The notes under the pieces were generated by a model. It ran no database searches. It was not told where the DNA came from and worked only from the letters and a program-made list of their open reading frames with translations. Shown here one piece after another: positions 1 through 12,571 of a stretch of DNA of 64,000 bases (its first letter is position 1; each line of letters starts with the position of its first letter). The translations under genes and the position numbers were made by a program. The DNA is from Bidens hawaiensis (Eukaryota > Streptophyta > Magnoliopsida > Asterales > Asteraceae): contig JAIQDT010007392.1 in assembly GCA_021521415.1 (NCBI GenBank), positions 48,362-112,361 on the forward strand. The letters are read 5' to 3'.

Positions 1-810
1 TCCAAGTATGCTTGATGATCTAAAGGAATATCTCTAAGTAATATCGGGCAAGGTTCAGCTCTAGCAAGGAATAGTACTCCCGAATACACTTTGCTAATAA
101 GTTATTTTATAGCAAAGAGCTGAAATGGATCATTGAAGAACAAGGTTGCTCGTAAGGATTTGTCGGGCAAAGTTTGACAAAGCCAAGAAGACTGAAGTCT
201 ACTCGGTGAGTATTTGACTTGGTAAAATACTCTTCAAGTAAAGTTTACCCGGAAACTGATTTCGAATACACTTCTATGTTACCAAGTCCTGAAGGATGGC
301 AGAGTACACAGCGTACTCGGAAAATGAAGATTTATGAAAAGCCTACTCGGAAGACTTGTTTTACACTTAGTTTATTTTGAATATGTAATTTGAATATGTA
401 CAATTGTATTTAGGGTTTCTAGAAGGAATGACAGCTGTCCTAGGTTGGCAGGCCTATAAATAGAATGTTTATGGCACGCCGCCAAAGACACAACACACAC
501 ATAGACAGAGAAAGACACATTTATTAAGAGAATATCGTGTGATGGCTGTCCTAGGATTCCTAAAACCCTAAATCGATTATCCACTTTGTATGATGAAATT
601 ATATAGATGGAAATCTTTTGAGTGAATCCTGTGTGTGCTTTCTACCTTTGATTATTCATAGCAACTGTATGTTTGTTATTGATTCCGCCTTTAACAAACG
701 GATATATTTCTAAATATAGCAACCCGTCATTAACTTTCTTGTCGGCACATTAATCTGTGTGAGTTATGACATGATTAAGTAAGATCCAGCTGAAATCGAG
801 GGGCCTGACA
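1..810 (+). mobile_element. Copia LTR, E family (left part cut by window edge)
   Basis: This stretch is nearly the same as the right two thirds of the copia E 5' LTR (about 58440-59244), including a TATA box (TATAAATA at 465-472) and many CGAGCAAGGTT-like motifs. It ends precisely at CCTGACA, the counterpart of the E LTR end, and no primer-binding site follows. It is therefore a 3' LTR or a solo LTR. The sequence after it (811 on) is a gypsy LTR, so the copia element probably inserted into that LTR. Confidence 0.85.
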
Positions 811-2563
811 GCACGCATAGACTTACTCTACCACGCACTCTCATTATGCCACTTTAATAACGAAGGCACGCATAGGCTCACCCTAGCATGTACTATTGAT
901 ATGCCGCTAACACCCTTCTAGACCCCTATCCACTTCTACCACGCTTTAGCCTACTTGTCTATAACACACTTCATATCAATTTATCATCTACATAAAATAA
1001 GTCACATCATAGCATTCATACACACTAATAACCACTTGGCAACCACTTTACTGGATGATACGTGCAAGATCCGAAGATCGTTCACGCACCGACGAACGTT
1101 ACTTTCCCTGTTTACACGTGCAATATCTGGAGATCGTTCACGCATCGACAGACATTAATTCATAACATCTATATATATATATATCACTTCTTAACATTAT
1201 AGCATACGCTTACCACTTAAGGTAAGTGTATTCACACTTCACATCAAGTATGCACACAGCCCCGAAAACTTAACAAGGAATAGGGCTAGATACTCACCTG
1301 AACTCGGTTACTTCTTCCGTTAATGGTTACTCCTCTTTGAGATGTGCGCGACTAACTGCTTAATAAACGCAATATTAAATATCGCTCTAGCCATTCTCAT
1401 TGCTAAATAATTAATCTTACGCGTCTAAGCCAGTTTTACTTCATTAAATCAATACCCGGTTAGTTAATCGCAACTCGCTAACCTTTAAAGGTATCTTTCA
1501 TCAATTATCAAAGTCCAATGACTATTATGTAATTATCTCATTCTTTCTCTAAGTCCAGGGATTAAACTTCTAGTTCGTTACTTTATTCTTAACGAATTGG
1601 GTTCATAACGAATGACCCACAACGAACTGACCTTATAACGAACTGGTCCTTTGACGAATCAGTCCATATAATGAATCAGTCCATGTAACGAATTGGACCT
1701 TCTAATTCGTTATTTCTTTTTAACGAATGACTTAAAGAATTGGGGTTAGTTTTTCATCCTTGACTTAACGAATTGACATAACGAATTAAGGCTTATTCGT
1801 TATCTTCCATTGACGAATTGGCATAACGAACTAAGGCTAGTTCGTCAAACTTCCGCTAACAAATCAAGACTCATTCGTTAAGCTCCCGCTAATGAATTAG
1901 GTTTAGGTCAGAGAATGTTAGAATATTCTCTGACATAAAACCCTAACCTCGTACCAGCCAACTCCGACGCCGTCTTTCCGGCGCCGCCTTCACCGGGAAA
2001 CCGGGATCTCACCGGAAAAGCGAGATCTCGCTTATTTCACCTCCATTTCCCGTTTTTCGTCTTGTTCGATCCAGATATGAGCTAGGGTGACCCCTAAGCT
2101 CATCTTAGGTTCGGTTTATACCCGATTCCACCCGGATCTCGTGACTTTAACGGTTTAAAGGTGTCAGCTCGTCGTTTCGTGACTAGATCTAACATGTTTG
2201 GATCTCTACAATATCATACTATCATTATCTCATATCGATGCTCGGGTTTACTTGTTGATTTCGGCTAGAGAGAGATAGGATGAGAGAGCTAAGTGTGTGT
2301 TTTGCGTGGTATATGAAATATGTGTGAAATGAATGAAAATGGGAATTTAAGGTTTATATAATTATGGATCATGGGCTTAAGCCCATGGTCTCTTCCTTCT
2401 TTCCTTCATGACCCAAGTCCATAACCCATATCCATTACCCCACACTAGCCCGACCCATACTAACTCCTACTTTATTTATTATTTCCCACTAACTCGAGTA
2501 AACTTTCTCACCAATACTAAAAAATATAATTAATATTATGTTTAGAAATTTTGGGATGTTACA
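811..2563 (-). mobile_element. Gypsy-type LTR, right-hand part
   Basis: Non-coding stretch ending at GGGATGTTACA. Read on the minus strand it begins TGTAACATCCC, a usual start for a plant gypsy LTR. It stops exactly where Harbinger sequence resumes (2564; compare 24556 on in the second copy), so the LTR inserted into the Harbinger transposase. Its other end is missing because the copia LTR at 1-810 sits inside it. It contains duplicated segments, for example near 1058-1100 and 1117-1157. Which gypsy family it belongs to is not clear. Confidence 0.6.
1590..1890. repeat. Degenerate tandem repeat of AACGAATTG type
   Basis: A motif close to AACGAATTGGACC recurs about a dozen times at roughly 20-bp spacing, with many substitutions. 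It lies inside the gypsy LTR and contains no coding frame. Confidence 0.6.
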
Positions 2564-3210
2564 TTTTGACCGCCTCAGAAACGGAGTTGCACCTAACATC
2601 TCATTTTCCACGAATGATGTGAACTATGAATACGGATATTATCGAGTCGACTGCATTTATCCGGAATGAGCCACGTTGGTTCTTACTTTACGTGCCCGAC
2701 TGACGATAAACATCAATTTCTTAAAAAAAAAAACACATGTCAACCAGAAAGGACATCGAAAGGGCATTCGATGTATTAAAGAAACGTTGGTCTATTATTA
2801 GACAACCGGCTCGTTTTCACCAAATGGATAAGTTAAGAAACATAATTTATACTTGTATTATCTTTCATAATATGATACTGGAGTACTCGGGTAGAGCAAT
2901 TTGTCAAGGCGAGTACAACGATGCGCCAGAGCCCATCTCAACACTATACAAAGATGGGAAACTTGCTAATTTATTAAGAACATGAAGAATGGAAACAAAT
3001 TTCAGTTTTCGATCGGATTTGGTTGAACATCTTCGGAGGAACCAGCAACATGACGGCGACAACAAAAAATAGCTGATTTTTTTATTTTTTATTTATATGT
3101 TTTTTTATTTAATTTAGTTTATTTTTTTATTATTATTGTATTTTATATTATTTGTTCATTTTTTTGTTTTATAAAAAAATAAAAGTTTAAAGGGGCTTCG
3201 ATGTCTCTCA
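2564..3210 (+). pseudogene. PIF/Harbinger transposase, 3' fragment
   Basis: The frame from about 2737 to 2985 encodes the C-terminal part of a DDE_Tnp_4 (HARBI1-like) nuclease, including TRKDIERAFDVLKKRW with the expected catalytic Glu region and CIIFHNMILE. The same sequence, with minor differences, recurs at 24556-25194 where the N-terminal part is also present. Here the left part is replaced by the gypsy LTR ending at 2563. The right end (GGGGCTTCGATGTCTC) adjoins copia A linker sequence. That suggests the transposon had inserted into copia A. Confidence 0.8.
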
Positions 3211-4304
3211 TCAATGAAAAGGAAAAAAGGTTAATAACAAGAAGAAGACTGAAGAAACTATTAATAGTGAACACTTTATTCCAGTTTACCCTGTGTTTTC
3301 AAGCCAAGAATTGTTCGACATTGGAGAAGTAGAAAGTATGGAAGAGTATGAGAGATGACAAGCAAGATTCAGAGGAAGTATTGATGATGAACCAATTAGA
3401 ATGGAGAAAGTAATCTTTGTGAAAAGCACAGTTGAGAGGAAAGAGATCAAGATTGAAGAATTTGTACATTTCTCAATTAACTTTGATGGTCTGTCTTCAC
3501 AAAAGACAATTGGTATTGATCCACCAAGACCAAGTGAAAGATTCAAGAAAGGAAAGTCTAGTGAAATTTAAGAAAGGAAAGTCTATGAAAGCTTTAAAGG
3601 AAAAGTATGGTCCAAGAAATGTGACGTGTATGGACATCACACTTATTCATGTCATGAAATATACACTTTCATGCCATTCCATGTACCAGATACAACAAAG
3701 TTTGGACAACACTTTGGTTTCTACAAACAGAAGTATGATGAATACTTAGGAAAAAGCAAGAAACTGACTAGTGATATAAAAAGCAGTGTTATGGCCAAGA
3801 GTGAAAAGAAGACTAAGACTGTAGATATGAATGTAAAGAAGAATGTGGTTCAACAAGTGAAAAAGAAAATTCAAGTGAACACACAACTCATCAAAATTGT
3901 CCCTAACAAAAAACTCCAAGTCTATGAAGTTTAATGAATATGATAGGTCACCAAGAGTAGGAAAGAAGGATAAAAAGGTTGTGTTCTCAAAGAAGAAGCC
4001 AATATAGCTAAATGGTGATGAGAAATTCATGTTGAAACATGGATTTGAGCCCCAAGGATTCCTTTGGAAACCAAGGAGTGAAACTATAGTGACAAGAATG
4101 AAGAAAGATTATGTCATTGAAGAATGCAAGAGCATTATTCCATATGTGAAATCCCCATATGAATCTGGTTATGATTCAGATAATTCAAATGAATCACGTG
4201 AAGTTATTTATGAGGACCCCAAACCTGTTCCTAATTACAATGCAATAACTATCATTGTTACTAATGATTTTCAAGCCGGTGATGCTTGTATTTTATCACC
4301 TAAC
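3211..4304 (+). pseudogene. Copia A gag-to-protease linker, C-terminal part (broken)
   Basis: Translations here match the linker region of copia E (about 62050-63153) almost residue for residue, for example FIPVYPVFSSQEL, KIEEFVHFSINFDGL and a closing GFLWKPRSE segment. A second CCHC-like knuckle is visible (KKCDVYGHHTYSC) but its first Cys has become Ser. In-frame stops and frameshifts occur near 3357, 3570 and 3930. The gag N-terminus and CCHC knuckle 1 are missing; the Harbinger/LTR stack at 1-3210 occupies their place. The reading ends SPN-stop at 4304-4306, just before a splice-acceptor-like motif. Confidence 0.8.
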
Positions 4305-4330
4305 TAATCAATTCTGTTTGATTTGTGCAG
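4302..4330 (+). promoter_or_regulatory. Conserved stop codon / branch point / 3' splice-site-like motif
   Basis: AACTAATCA (in-frame TAA and a CTAAT branch-point match) is followed by a T-rich stretch and TTGTGCAG, directly before the protease reading frame (GAACAGTCC). The same arrangement sits at 54781-54807 and 63148-63176 in other copia elements. No 5' splice site was identified. Confidence 0.5.
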
Positions 4331-7300
4331 GAACAGTCCACACCAATCAATGATGTATGGTATATGGACAGTGGATGTTCCAGGCACATGACATGTGACA
4401 AGAGGTCTCTTGTGAACTATCAAGAAAAATTTGAAGGACCTATTGCATTTGGGAGTGATGAAAATGGTGGGAAGATTGTGGGGAAAGGCATTCTAACCAA
4501 TGGCAAAGGGTCATTTGACAATGTGTTTTATGTGGAAGGATTACAATATAACCTTTTGAGCATCTCACAAATGTGTGATAAAGGTTATAAGGTTGGATTT
4601 GACGATTCTCACTGTTTCATCCTCAAACCTGAATTTGTAATTCCTCCAAATATGATTATGATGATGGCTCCTAGAAATGGAAACTTGTATGAATTGAAGA
4701 TGAAGGATGCAGTTTCTAGGGGTGGTACTTGTTTTGTATCAAAAGCCACTGAAAATGACACCAAATTGTGGCACAGAAAGATTATCATGTCAACCTAAAG
4801 AACATGAACAGACTTTTTAAGGGTGAGCATGTAATTGGTTTACCTACAAGATAGTTCAAGCTTGATGAAAAATGCATTTCATGTCAAAAGGGTAACCAGC
4901 ATAAGTCATCACACAACGAAAAACTTGTGAACTCAATTGAAATTTTACTGGAGATGCTTCATATGTATCTATTTGGTCCAGTGAGTGTTCCTAGTATAGC
5001 AAAGAAAAGGTATTGCTTGGCAATCATTGATGATTTTTCAAGATACAGATGGGTTAATTTCCTAAGTAACAAAGATGAGGCTGCTAAACAAATCAAGAGT
5101 TGTGTTACAAGGATTGAGAGTCAGTTGGATGTAAGGGTTAAGGTTATGAGAAGTGAAAATGGAACTGAGTTCAAAAATGTGGTAATGGATGAGTTTTGCA
5201 TTGCAAAAGGAATTCTGCAACAATTCAGTGCCCCTAGAACTCCTGAACAAAATGGAGTTGCAGAGAGAAGAAATATAACACTCATTCAGGCTGCAAGGAC
5301 CATGTTAGAATATGCTTATCTACCTGTTACATTTTTGGCAGAAGCCATTAATACAGCCTACTATGTTCAGAACAGGATTCTTCTCAATAAAGGTCATGAC
5401 AAAACTCCTTATGAGATTTTGTTCAAAAGGAAGCCCTACATCAAGTTCCTCAAACCTTTTGGTTGCAAGTGCTCACTATTGAATACCAAGGACTATCTCA
5501 ACATGTTTTAATTAAATCCTTGGATTGTTTCTTTGTGGGGTATTCAACATACTCAAAAGCCTATAGAGTCTATGTCGAAGATCATTAGAGTGTGATTCAA
5601 TCTTCTGATGTGATATTCAATGAGAATCAGTTTAATACTGTGGATGGAGCATCATGGTTGTTTGACCTTGAAAAATTAATCAAGTCGTTCAAGATTTATC
5701 CCGGAAACTTTGATGTAACTTTTTACAAGACAAATGTCCATGAAGAAAATTCTGAATAGAAAATTGATTTGGACAAGTTATGGTCCAAGGTTGCTGGTAA
5801 AAGACTGAATGTAGATTCATTAAGAATCCCTCAACTGCTAAAACTGAACAAGTTCATGATCCAGACCAAGGTCATGATCAAAGAAAAGATCAATAACATG
5901 GTATACAAGACAATCAAGAGGTTCAAGGTGATCATGTATTGAACGAGGAAGATCCTAGTAACAAACAAGATCATAGTCAAGAACAAGCAAACGGAGAAGC
6001 AACATTTGAAACTTTGTTTCATAACTTGAACATTGGAAATAATGTTGCATCTTGTTCACAAAGTTTGGTGAAGAATCAACTGAATTTCATGATGCATCAA
6101 CAGATTTGATCATTGATGAACCTGATTTCAATGATACAAGTCTTGATTAAATGTGTCTACTGATTTAATTGTGCAAACTTCCTATGAAAGACCTGAAAAC
6201 ATCATTGGGGACATTAATTAAAGAGTTACAAGAAGTGCATCTGAGTCTGCAAACACTGTTTGTACTCCTGCTTTCTATCCCAAGTTTAACCCATGAACAT
6301 TGTTCAAGCTTTAAAAGACAATAGTTGGGTAGAAGCAATGCTAGAGGAGTTGGCTCAATTCAGAGATCTGCAAGTGTAGGAACTTGTAGATAAGCCAAGA
6401 AACAGGTATGCCATTGGAACCCAGTGGGTTTTTCAGATACAAAAGGAATGAGAGAGGGATAGTCATAAAGAACAAAGCAAGACTAGTTGCACTAGGTTGC
6501 TTACAAGAGGAAGGTATTGACTTTGAGGAAGTGTGTGCACCAGTGGAAAGGCTAGAAGTAATTAGAATCTTCTTAGCTTATGCTACTTCAAAGAATATAA
6601 AAGTGTTTCAATTGGATGTTAAATCTGCTTTCTTGAATGGAAAGATTGAAGAGGAGGTGTATGTTACTCAACCTCCAGGTTTTGAGTACCCTGATTTTCC
6701 AAATAGAGTCTATAAGTTAAACAATGCTCTATATGGATTACATCAAGCTCCAAGAGCATGGTATGATGAGTTATCAAATCACTTGCTTGTGAATGGTTTT
6801 CAATGGGGATCCATTGATAAGACCCTCTCCTACAAGAAAAGATGAAGAGATTTACTCCTTCTACATGTGTATGTAGATGATATCATCTTTGAGTCTACCA
6901 ATGACAAATGTGCTTTGAATTTGAAGAAGTAGTGAAGTCCAAATACTGCATGAGCTCAATGGGTGAAATGAATTTCTTTTTGGGTTTGCAAGTTCAACAA
7001 AAGAAGGATGACATATTCCTTTGTCAATCAAAGTATGTGCAGGACTTTCTAAACAAGTTCAAGTGTCAAGACCTCAAGACTGCTGCAACTCCAATGAACA
7101 CCAATGAAAAGATGATTGCAGATGAAAAGGGGGAGCTTGTTGATGAACATGAGTATAGAGTAAAAATTGGATCTCTAATGTATCTGACTGCTTCAAGGCC
7201 ATAAATTATGTTTGCTATCTGTGTTTGTGCAAGATTCCAATCAAGTCCAAAGATGTCTCACATGACTGCTGTCAAGAGGATTTTTAAATACTTGAAAGGG

Positions 7301-7790
7301 AAACCTGATTTGGGGATATGGTATCCAAAGAACCATGCCTTTGATCTGATTGCTTATACTGACAGTGACTATGATGGCTGCAACATGAGGTTGTCAATTT
7401 CTGGGAGACAGGCTGGTGTCATGGCAATGCAAGAAGCAAACTACAATGTCCATCTCAACTGCTGAAGCTGAGTATATTGCTGCATCTGCCTGCTGTGAAC
7501 AAGTTCTATGGATTCAAAATCAATTGTTGGATTATGGTTTAATTTCTTGAACACTCCGATATTCATTGATAATACTGCTGCTTTGTTGGAATCCAGTTCA
7601 ACATTCCAAGACCAAGCACATAGAAATCAGACGTCACTTTATTAGGGATTGTAATAAGAAATGACTTATTGAAATGAAGAGAGTTGATATAAGTGATAAT
7701 TTGGCTGACCTATTCACCAAGCCACTTGATAAAACCAGATTCCACTTTCTCTTAAAAGCATTGGGAATGATCAAATCTGATGAGCTCTGA
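4331..7790 (+). pseudogene. Copia A pol: protease, integrase, RT, RNase H (inactive)
   Basis: Domains run in Ty1/copia order: protease (WYMDSGCSRHMT, about 4365), pre-integrase zinc finger, integrase core (4927-5511), reverse transcriptase (about 6290-6900, with YVDDIIF near 6869) and RNase H (AYTDSDYDG, about 7350). Pol ends near the TGA at 7788-7790. It is dead: there are frameshifts near 4780 and 6845, stops in the IN-RT spacer, and two catalytic changes in integrase. The first Asp is Tyr (HMYLFGP) and the second is Glu (RSENGTEF); the third acidic residue (VAERRN) remains. Copia E keeps Asp at the first position (HMDLFGP, about 63812). Confidence 0.9.
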
Positions 7791-8499
7791 TTGATGATGT
7801 GTGTTAACTATGCTAACTGATCATCTTTATGGTCTTGTGAGTGAAAGCTGTGTGGTTGATTATCTGATTGATGAAATCTGTGTGCTTGAATGTCAATCGT
7901 TGTGACTTAAGTATTTATGATGCTTATGTTTGGTTTCAGTGAATATGTGTGTGACATCAAAATAAGTTTGTTTGCATTTGCTGTCACACCCCGTTAAGCG
8001 AATTGCGGAAGCGTAAAACGGAAATGCAACAGATACAACTGGTATCAAATACATTGTTCATAAAGAAACATTACTAACTAATTTACGATATATTACATCG
8101 TTCTAACATCTTTTACAAACTAGGTGATACAATTAAACCTGTTCTTCAATCACTTTACTTCTAACTCAAATGCCCAGGACATCAATCACCAAACAGACAC
8201 GTAACGCACAGGAAATTACTTCTCATATCTGATTACCTGAAAAGCATGTTAAAACAGGTCAACTACGAATAGTTGGTGAGTTTCATAAGTTTTAACTAAA
8301 TCAGTTATGCGCACCATACAGTCATAGTTTGTATGTACGCGCGTATGTAAAAATATGTATTTACGGTTGTATAAATATGTACAGCCATATCCTTGTGTGT
8401 GCATATGCACACATGTAGGTTTATAATATAAATTCGAAATTTCGGTAAAATCGTGATTGTTTGTTCGTACTACCTGTTTCCAATTTCCGTGTTTAATCA

Positions 8500-8800
8500 A
8501 CCACTGTGGACCCCCTTTCTCCCACAACGGTTCCACATAAACTCAACCACTGTGGCCCCCCTTCCGCCCACAACGGTTCCGCGTTAACATCAACCACTGT
8601 GGTCCCCCTTCCACCCACAATGATTCCATGTAAACTCAAACATTATATAGTGTACACGTAAATAATTAGTATATTCTACACATAGTATTTCCTACGGCTA
8701 ATCACATAGCATGTACATAGACACATATACACATATAGTATTTACCACGTATCACCAAATACTGTGGCTCCCCATCCGCCCACAATACGCATAATCACAT
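8500..8800. repeat. Repeat of about 53 bp, CACTGTGG...CCCACAA type
   Basis: The unit CAACCACTGTGG...CCCACAACGGTTCC is present three times between 8500 and 8630, with a diverged copy at 8755-8795. It is internal to the solo LTR. Confidence 0.65.
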
Positions 8801-8839
8801 TATTTTCTTAACATTCATGTCATAATCAAGTTAGTTCGT

Positions 8840-9107
8840 TTAATAAGTTGCAGTAGAACTTGGCTCATAGGCCATACTCAACTTTAGTTTATTAAGTTGC
8901 AGCAGAACTTGGCTCATAGGCCATACTCAACTTTAGTTTATAAGTTGCAGCAGAACTTGGCTCATAGGCCATACTCAACTTTAGTTTATAAGTTGCAGCA
9001 GAACTTGGCTCATAGGCCATACTCAACTTTAGTTTAGTAAGTTGCAGCAGAACTTGGCTCATAGGCCATACTCAACTTTAGTTTATAAGTTGCAGCAGAA
9101 CTTGGTT
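8840..9107. repeat. Tandem repeat, about 45-50 bp unit, six copies
   Basis: The unit TAAGTTGCAGCAGAACTTGG followed by CTCATAGGCCATACTC and a TTTAGTTTA tail recurs at about 8853, 8896, 8941, 8987, 9037 and 9085 (last copy partial). Copies are almost identical, so the array is recent. It lies inside the solo LTR. Confidence 0.85.
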
Positions 9108-9947
9108 CCTTACCATTTTTATGATCAAAACATGTTTATGGACCATTTTTAGGATTTTTACACGGTTAGGAATGATTTTTAGTAACCAAGACATGTTTTT
9201 ATGGTATTAAACGACTTTAAACAAGTACAAAAGCTACTTATTTAAGCTCCTTACCTTAGGGTTTGAAGGTTTTCTGGCTGGAGCAGAACTTGTGTCCAGA
9301 ATTCTCATGAAAAAGATATCACCAAATATCTTAGAACTTGTTTAAATATGAAAAGGGTTTAAGGGGGGAAAGTCTTCTTTGGCGGGCTGGGCTCGTTGGG
9401 TCCCCTTTTGGGCCCATTTGGCCCACTTTTCTCGATTTACGTGCCCAAACGTGAAATTCCGAGTCCAAATTTATTTCGGGTTTGGTTTCTGGCGACAAAA
9501 ATATATCGGGTGCGACAAACGGAGCGAAAACGAGTGTTTTTCGGCTAGTTTTATGTAAAATTATAAAAACATACTATACGTTTGTAAAAATCAAAAATAT
9601 TTTCACGGATTGCTTAAAACATTTCAAATAAGTGTTTGGTAAGTCTTTTTCAGCTTAACGGATGATACAATGCTTGGTTTGTAACTATCTTTCGCGTTAA
9701 AATCTATAGCGGGTAGTTAAACGAGCATGTTTTCGTTTAACTTGTTTGCTATCGAACTAAGGCCATATTACTAATATTTTAGCTTGCATAGATCGTATAT
9801 CGCTTATAGATAGCACCCTGGGATATCCGGACCATAACCAGACCCGTTTGGTTATTCGTTTGTTCGTTACGCAATAAGCGGTTAAACGCTTATTCGAGTT
9901 TGTAAGTACTAAGGTGTACTCGGTTTTGCCTCGGATGTCACATTTGC

Positions 9948-12054
9948 ATTGATATATCTCTGTGCTTATCTGATGCTTTGATTATGTGGATTGTGTTTAT
10001 GTGAATAATCTGATATGATTATGTGAATAGGATAGGATAGGCTTTGCATAATCAGTGTGGAGTTTGCCTGTTTTGATTGTGTCATTCATGTTATGATTCT
10101 TCTTGAATATGTTGCAATTTGCTTGAGTGAAAACTGATTTCTTGTGTCAAACTTGTATTCTCAAACGAATATTTTGCAACAGAAGTTTTTCCATGAAAAA
10201 TGTTTTTGACAACATGATCAAGTTAAAATGGTGATGAGACATGATAAGATTATTCAGTTCAAAGCTTTGTAGAATCTTAAAAGGTTTTCTATGAAAATTG
10301 ATCCAACCTTATGGGAAATGATAGTACATTGATTATTTTTGCCAATCATATGGATTTAATAGAATAAAAAGACAATTAATGCAGTCATTGATATGTATGG
10401 TTGCTTTCCATGATGTGTAAAAACTGAGGTGATATAAACATAATAAAAATGTTAGGCTTAATATGGAAATACACTGTTGAATATGCATATTTCAAGATAA
10501 ATCTCTATGAATGATAGGCAGAAAAGCGAATACCCAGTCATACACGAGCCTGTTGGTATTTGGTCACCAAAGATGAATCAATTAATATACATTACAAAGA
10601 ACAAATGTGAACAAAATTATCTTTATTCAACCAAAAGTTGATATATGTTAACAAATTTAGAAAGAAAAATCAAACATGAGGGTTAATTAAAGAACTACAG
10701 AGATGGGGGCACAAAAGTAAGTCCTGTCATGTCTCGAATGAAAGGTTTGTAAGTCCGAACTGCGTGACATGTAAGTCCAACGTTCAACCTCACATATGTT
10801 TGAAGTTTTGAAAAGAAAAATCAAATATATTTATATGTTATGTCATAATAAAAATATTTTGCCTAAATATCAGGGGGTCGGAGTCAATTCGAGGTGATCT
10901 GGGAAACCCAAATAAGCTTTGAGAAGAGATTTGGGACGTCATAGTACAATAAGTGTTATCCATTTCTTTTTCATGCAAACTAATTGAACCTTAAGTGTAT
11001 CACCAAGGCAATGAAATTCATGCTAAGTCTAGACCTGCTATTAACCTGCCTAAGCTGTTATAATGATGCTAAGAATGAAGTATTGAGAAGCGACTTAATC
11101 AATATGATCCCATGTTGAGATCTTTTCACAAAAAAAAGAAAATGTTTTGAAAGGATATAAGACTGAAATCTAATCTCATTATGCACCATTTGCTCTTAAA
11201 CTTTGATCTTTAATGATAAAACATTTTGAAATATGGTTTAAGTCAAAAAGAGTTGCATTTTACCTTTAATATGTTTGAATGTGTACTTTCGAGTAAGGTT
11301 TGATGATTTTCAACCTTTCGGGTAAACTTAGATGTTTTTGTCGGAAGTTCATCCTTTTTGAGCATACTTGTTTATTTGAACTTAAAAGAACTATTCATGT
11401 ATTATCAAGTACACTTTGATAATTATTTACTTTCGAGTAAACTTGGTCGTTTAGAAAGTTGGTCTTTGTCAAGCACACTTGATAATTATGTGATACATGT
11501 TATGAATATGTTGTGTCTAGCAAGATTTTAAGATTTTATACTTTCAAGCAAACTTAGGTGTTTTGATTGAATGTGTAACTCATTATAGCAAGCCAAATGC
11601 TTTGACTATGTCTGAATATGTTATTTCTAGCAAGCTTTTATGATTTTGGAACTTTATAGCAAACTTAGGTGATTTGTTTGACTGTTTAACTCATTCGAGC
11701 AAGCTTGATGATTATTTATACTTGAATGAATATGTGTTAAATTTTCTAAGTAATTTAGGGTAAGGTTTGTGTGTTTTAAATATTCAAGCAAGGTTGCAAT
11801 TAGAAATATTTCTAAGTTATTAAAATTGGATTCTTTATTGATTCCGAGCAAGGTTGCTTATCTGATGCATTATACTTGATTATCTGTCTTGTGATTTATT
11901 TCTCGAGCAATCTTGTATATTCGAGTAAGCTTCCTTCACTTTATCCACTTAGTTGTATTTTTAATTACTTTATAATATTAGAAAAAATTCTGTAATGAGC
12001 AAACTTTGAAAAACAAACTTTATCCAGCAACTTTTGTGAATAAATTTTTCCTAG
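9948..12054 (+). other. Copia A spacer between pol and the accessory ORF, left part
   Basis: I see no gene here. The sequence continues from 7791-7976 once the solo LTR is removed. From about 11280 it carries repeated motifs like TTCGAGCAAGGTTTG, the same kind of motif found in the LTRs of this copia lineage. It is AT-rich with stops in all frames; short open frames look accidental. Confidence 0.55.
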
Positions 12055-12059
12055 CAAGG

Positions 12060-12539
12060 TGATGTGGGCCCAAGTATTGAAGACCGGGCTATTATGTTTC
12101 TGGAGGCCCAAGATCGCGCAACAAAGGGTGGCCCACGAAAACGGGCATAACTTGGCCCACGAAGCTCCGTTTCAGGCCCATTACCAGTCAAATCGAAGCT
12201 TGAGACGAGGAGCACATGGTTTAGCCCCTGTCTGAAGCCCAAAAACGACTCCTAAATAAAGTTATGGGCCTTTTATTGTTTTTTCAGCACTTTTTACGTT
12301 TTTATTTTTGGGTTTGTGTTTGGCCCATGGCCCGTTTTAGGCCCATTTCGTATTAGAACTCTTATTTATAGTTTGGTTATGTAATTCAGAAAGAAAAAAT
12401 TTATTTTGATAATAATTGTTTTTTCCTCTTCATTTTCCCTTAGTCCTTTGGGTGGGATTTTGGGAGTTTTGTGAAGTTCTTCATGGGTATTCATAGAATC
12501 AACGTGAATCGATCTTCTGTTTGGTTTTACGTTGCATCA
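12060..12539 (+). repeat. 5' LTR of the gag-only gypsy element
   Basis: Starts TGATG and ends CATCA, a short terminal inverted repeat. A TATTTATA box lies near 12363. The partner copy is at 13531-14012, where the first bases have mutated to TTATG. Confidence 0.9.
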
Positions 12540-12571
12540 ATAGGTATCAAAGCCGAATTTTTGGTTCAAAA

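Larger units (their letters stand above)
7982..9942 (-). mobile_element. Solo LTR of a gypsy-type element, TSD TTTGC
   Basis: The unit starts TGTCACACCCCG and ends CGGATGTCACA, with the 5-bp target duplication TTTGC at 7977-7981 and 9943-9947. No internal region or second LTR is present. Removing it rejoins copia A post-pol sequence. Read on the minus strand it starts TGTGACATCCG and ends GGGGTGTGACA. It holds two internal repeat arrays and no coding frame. Confidence 0.85.

Noticed and set aside
8249..8536. Minus-strand open frame of 95 codons
   Set aside because: Lies in the repeat-rich part of a solo LTR and shows no protein-like pattern.
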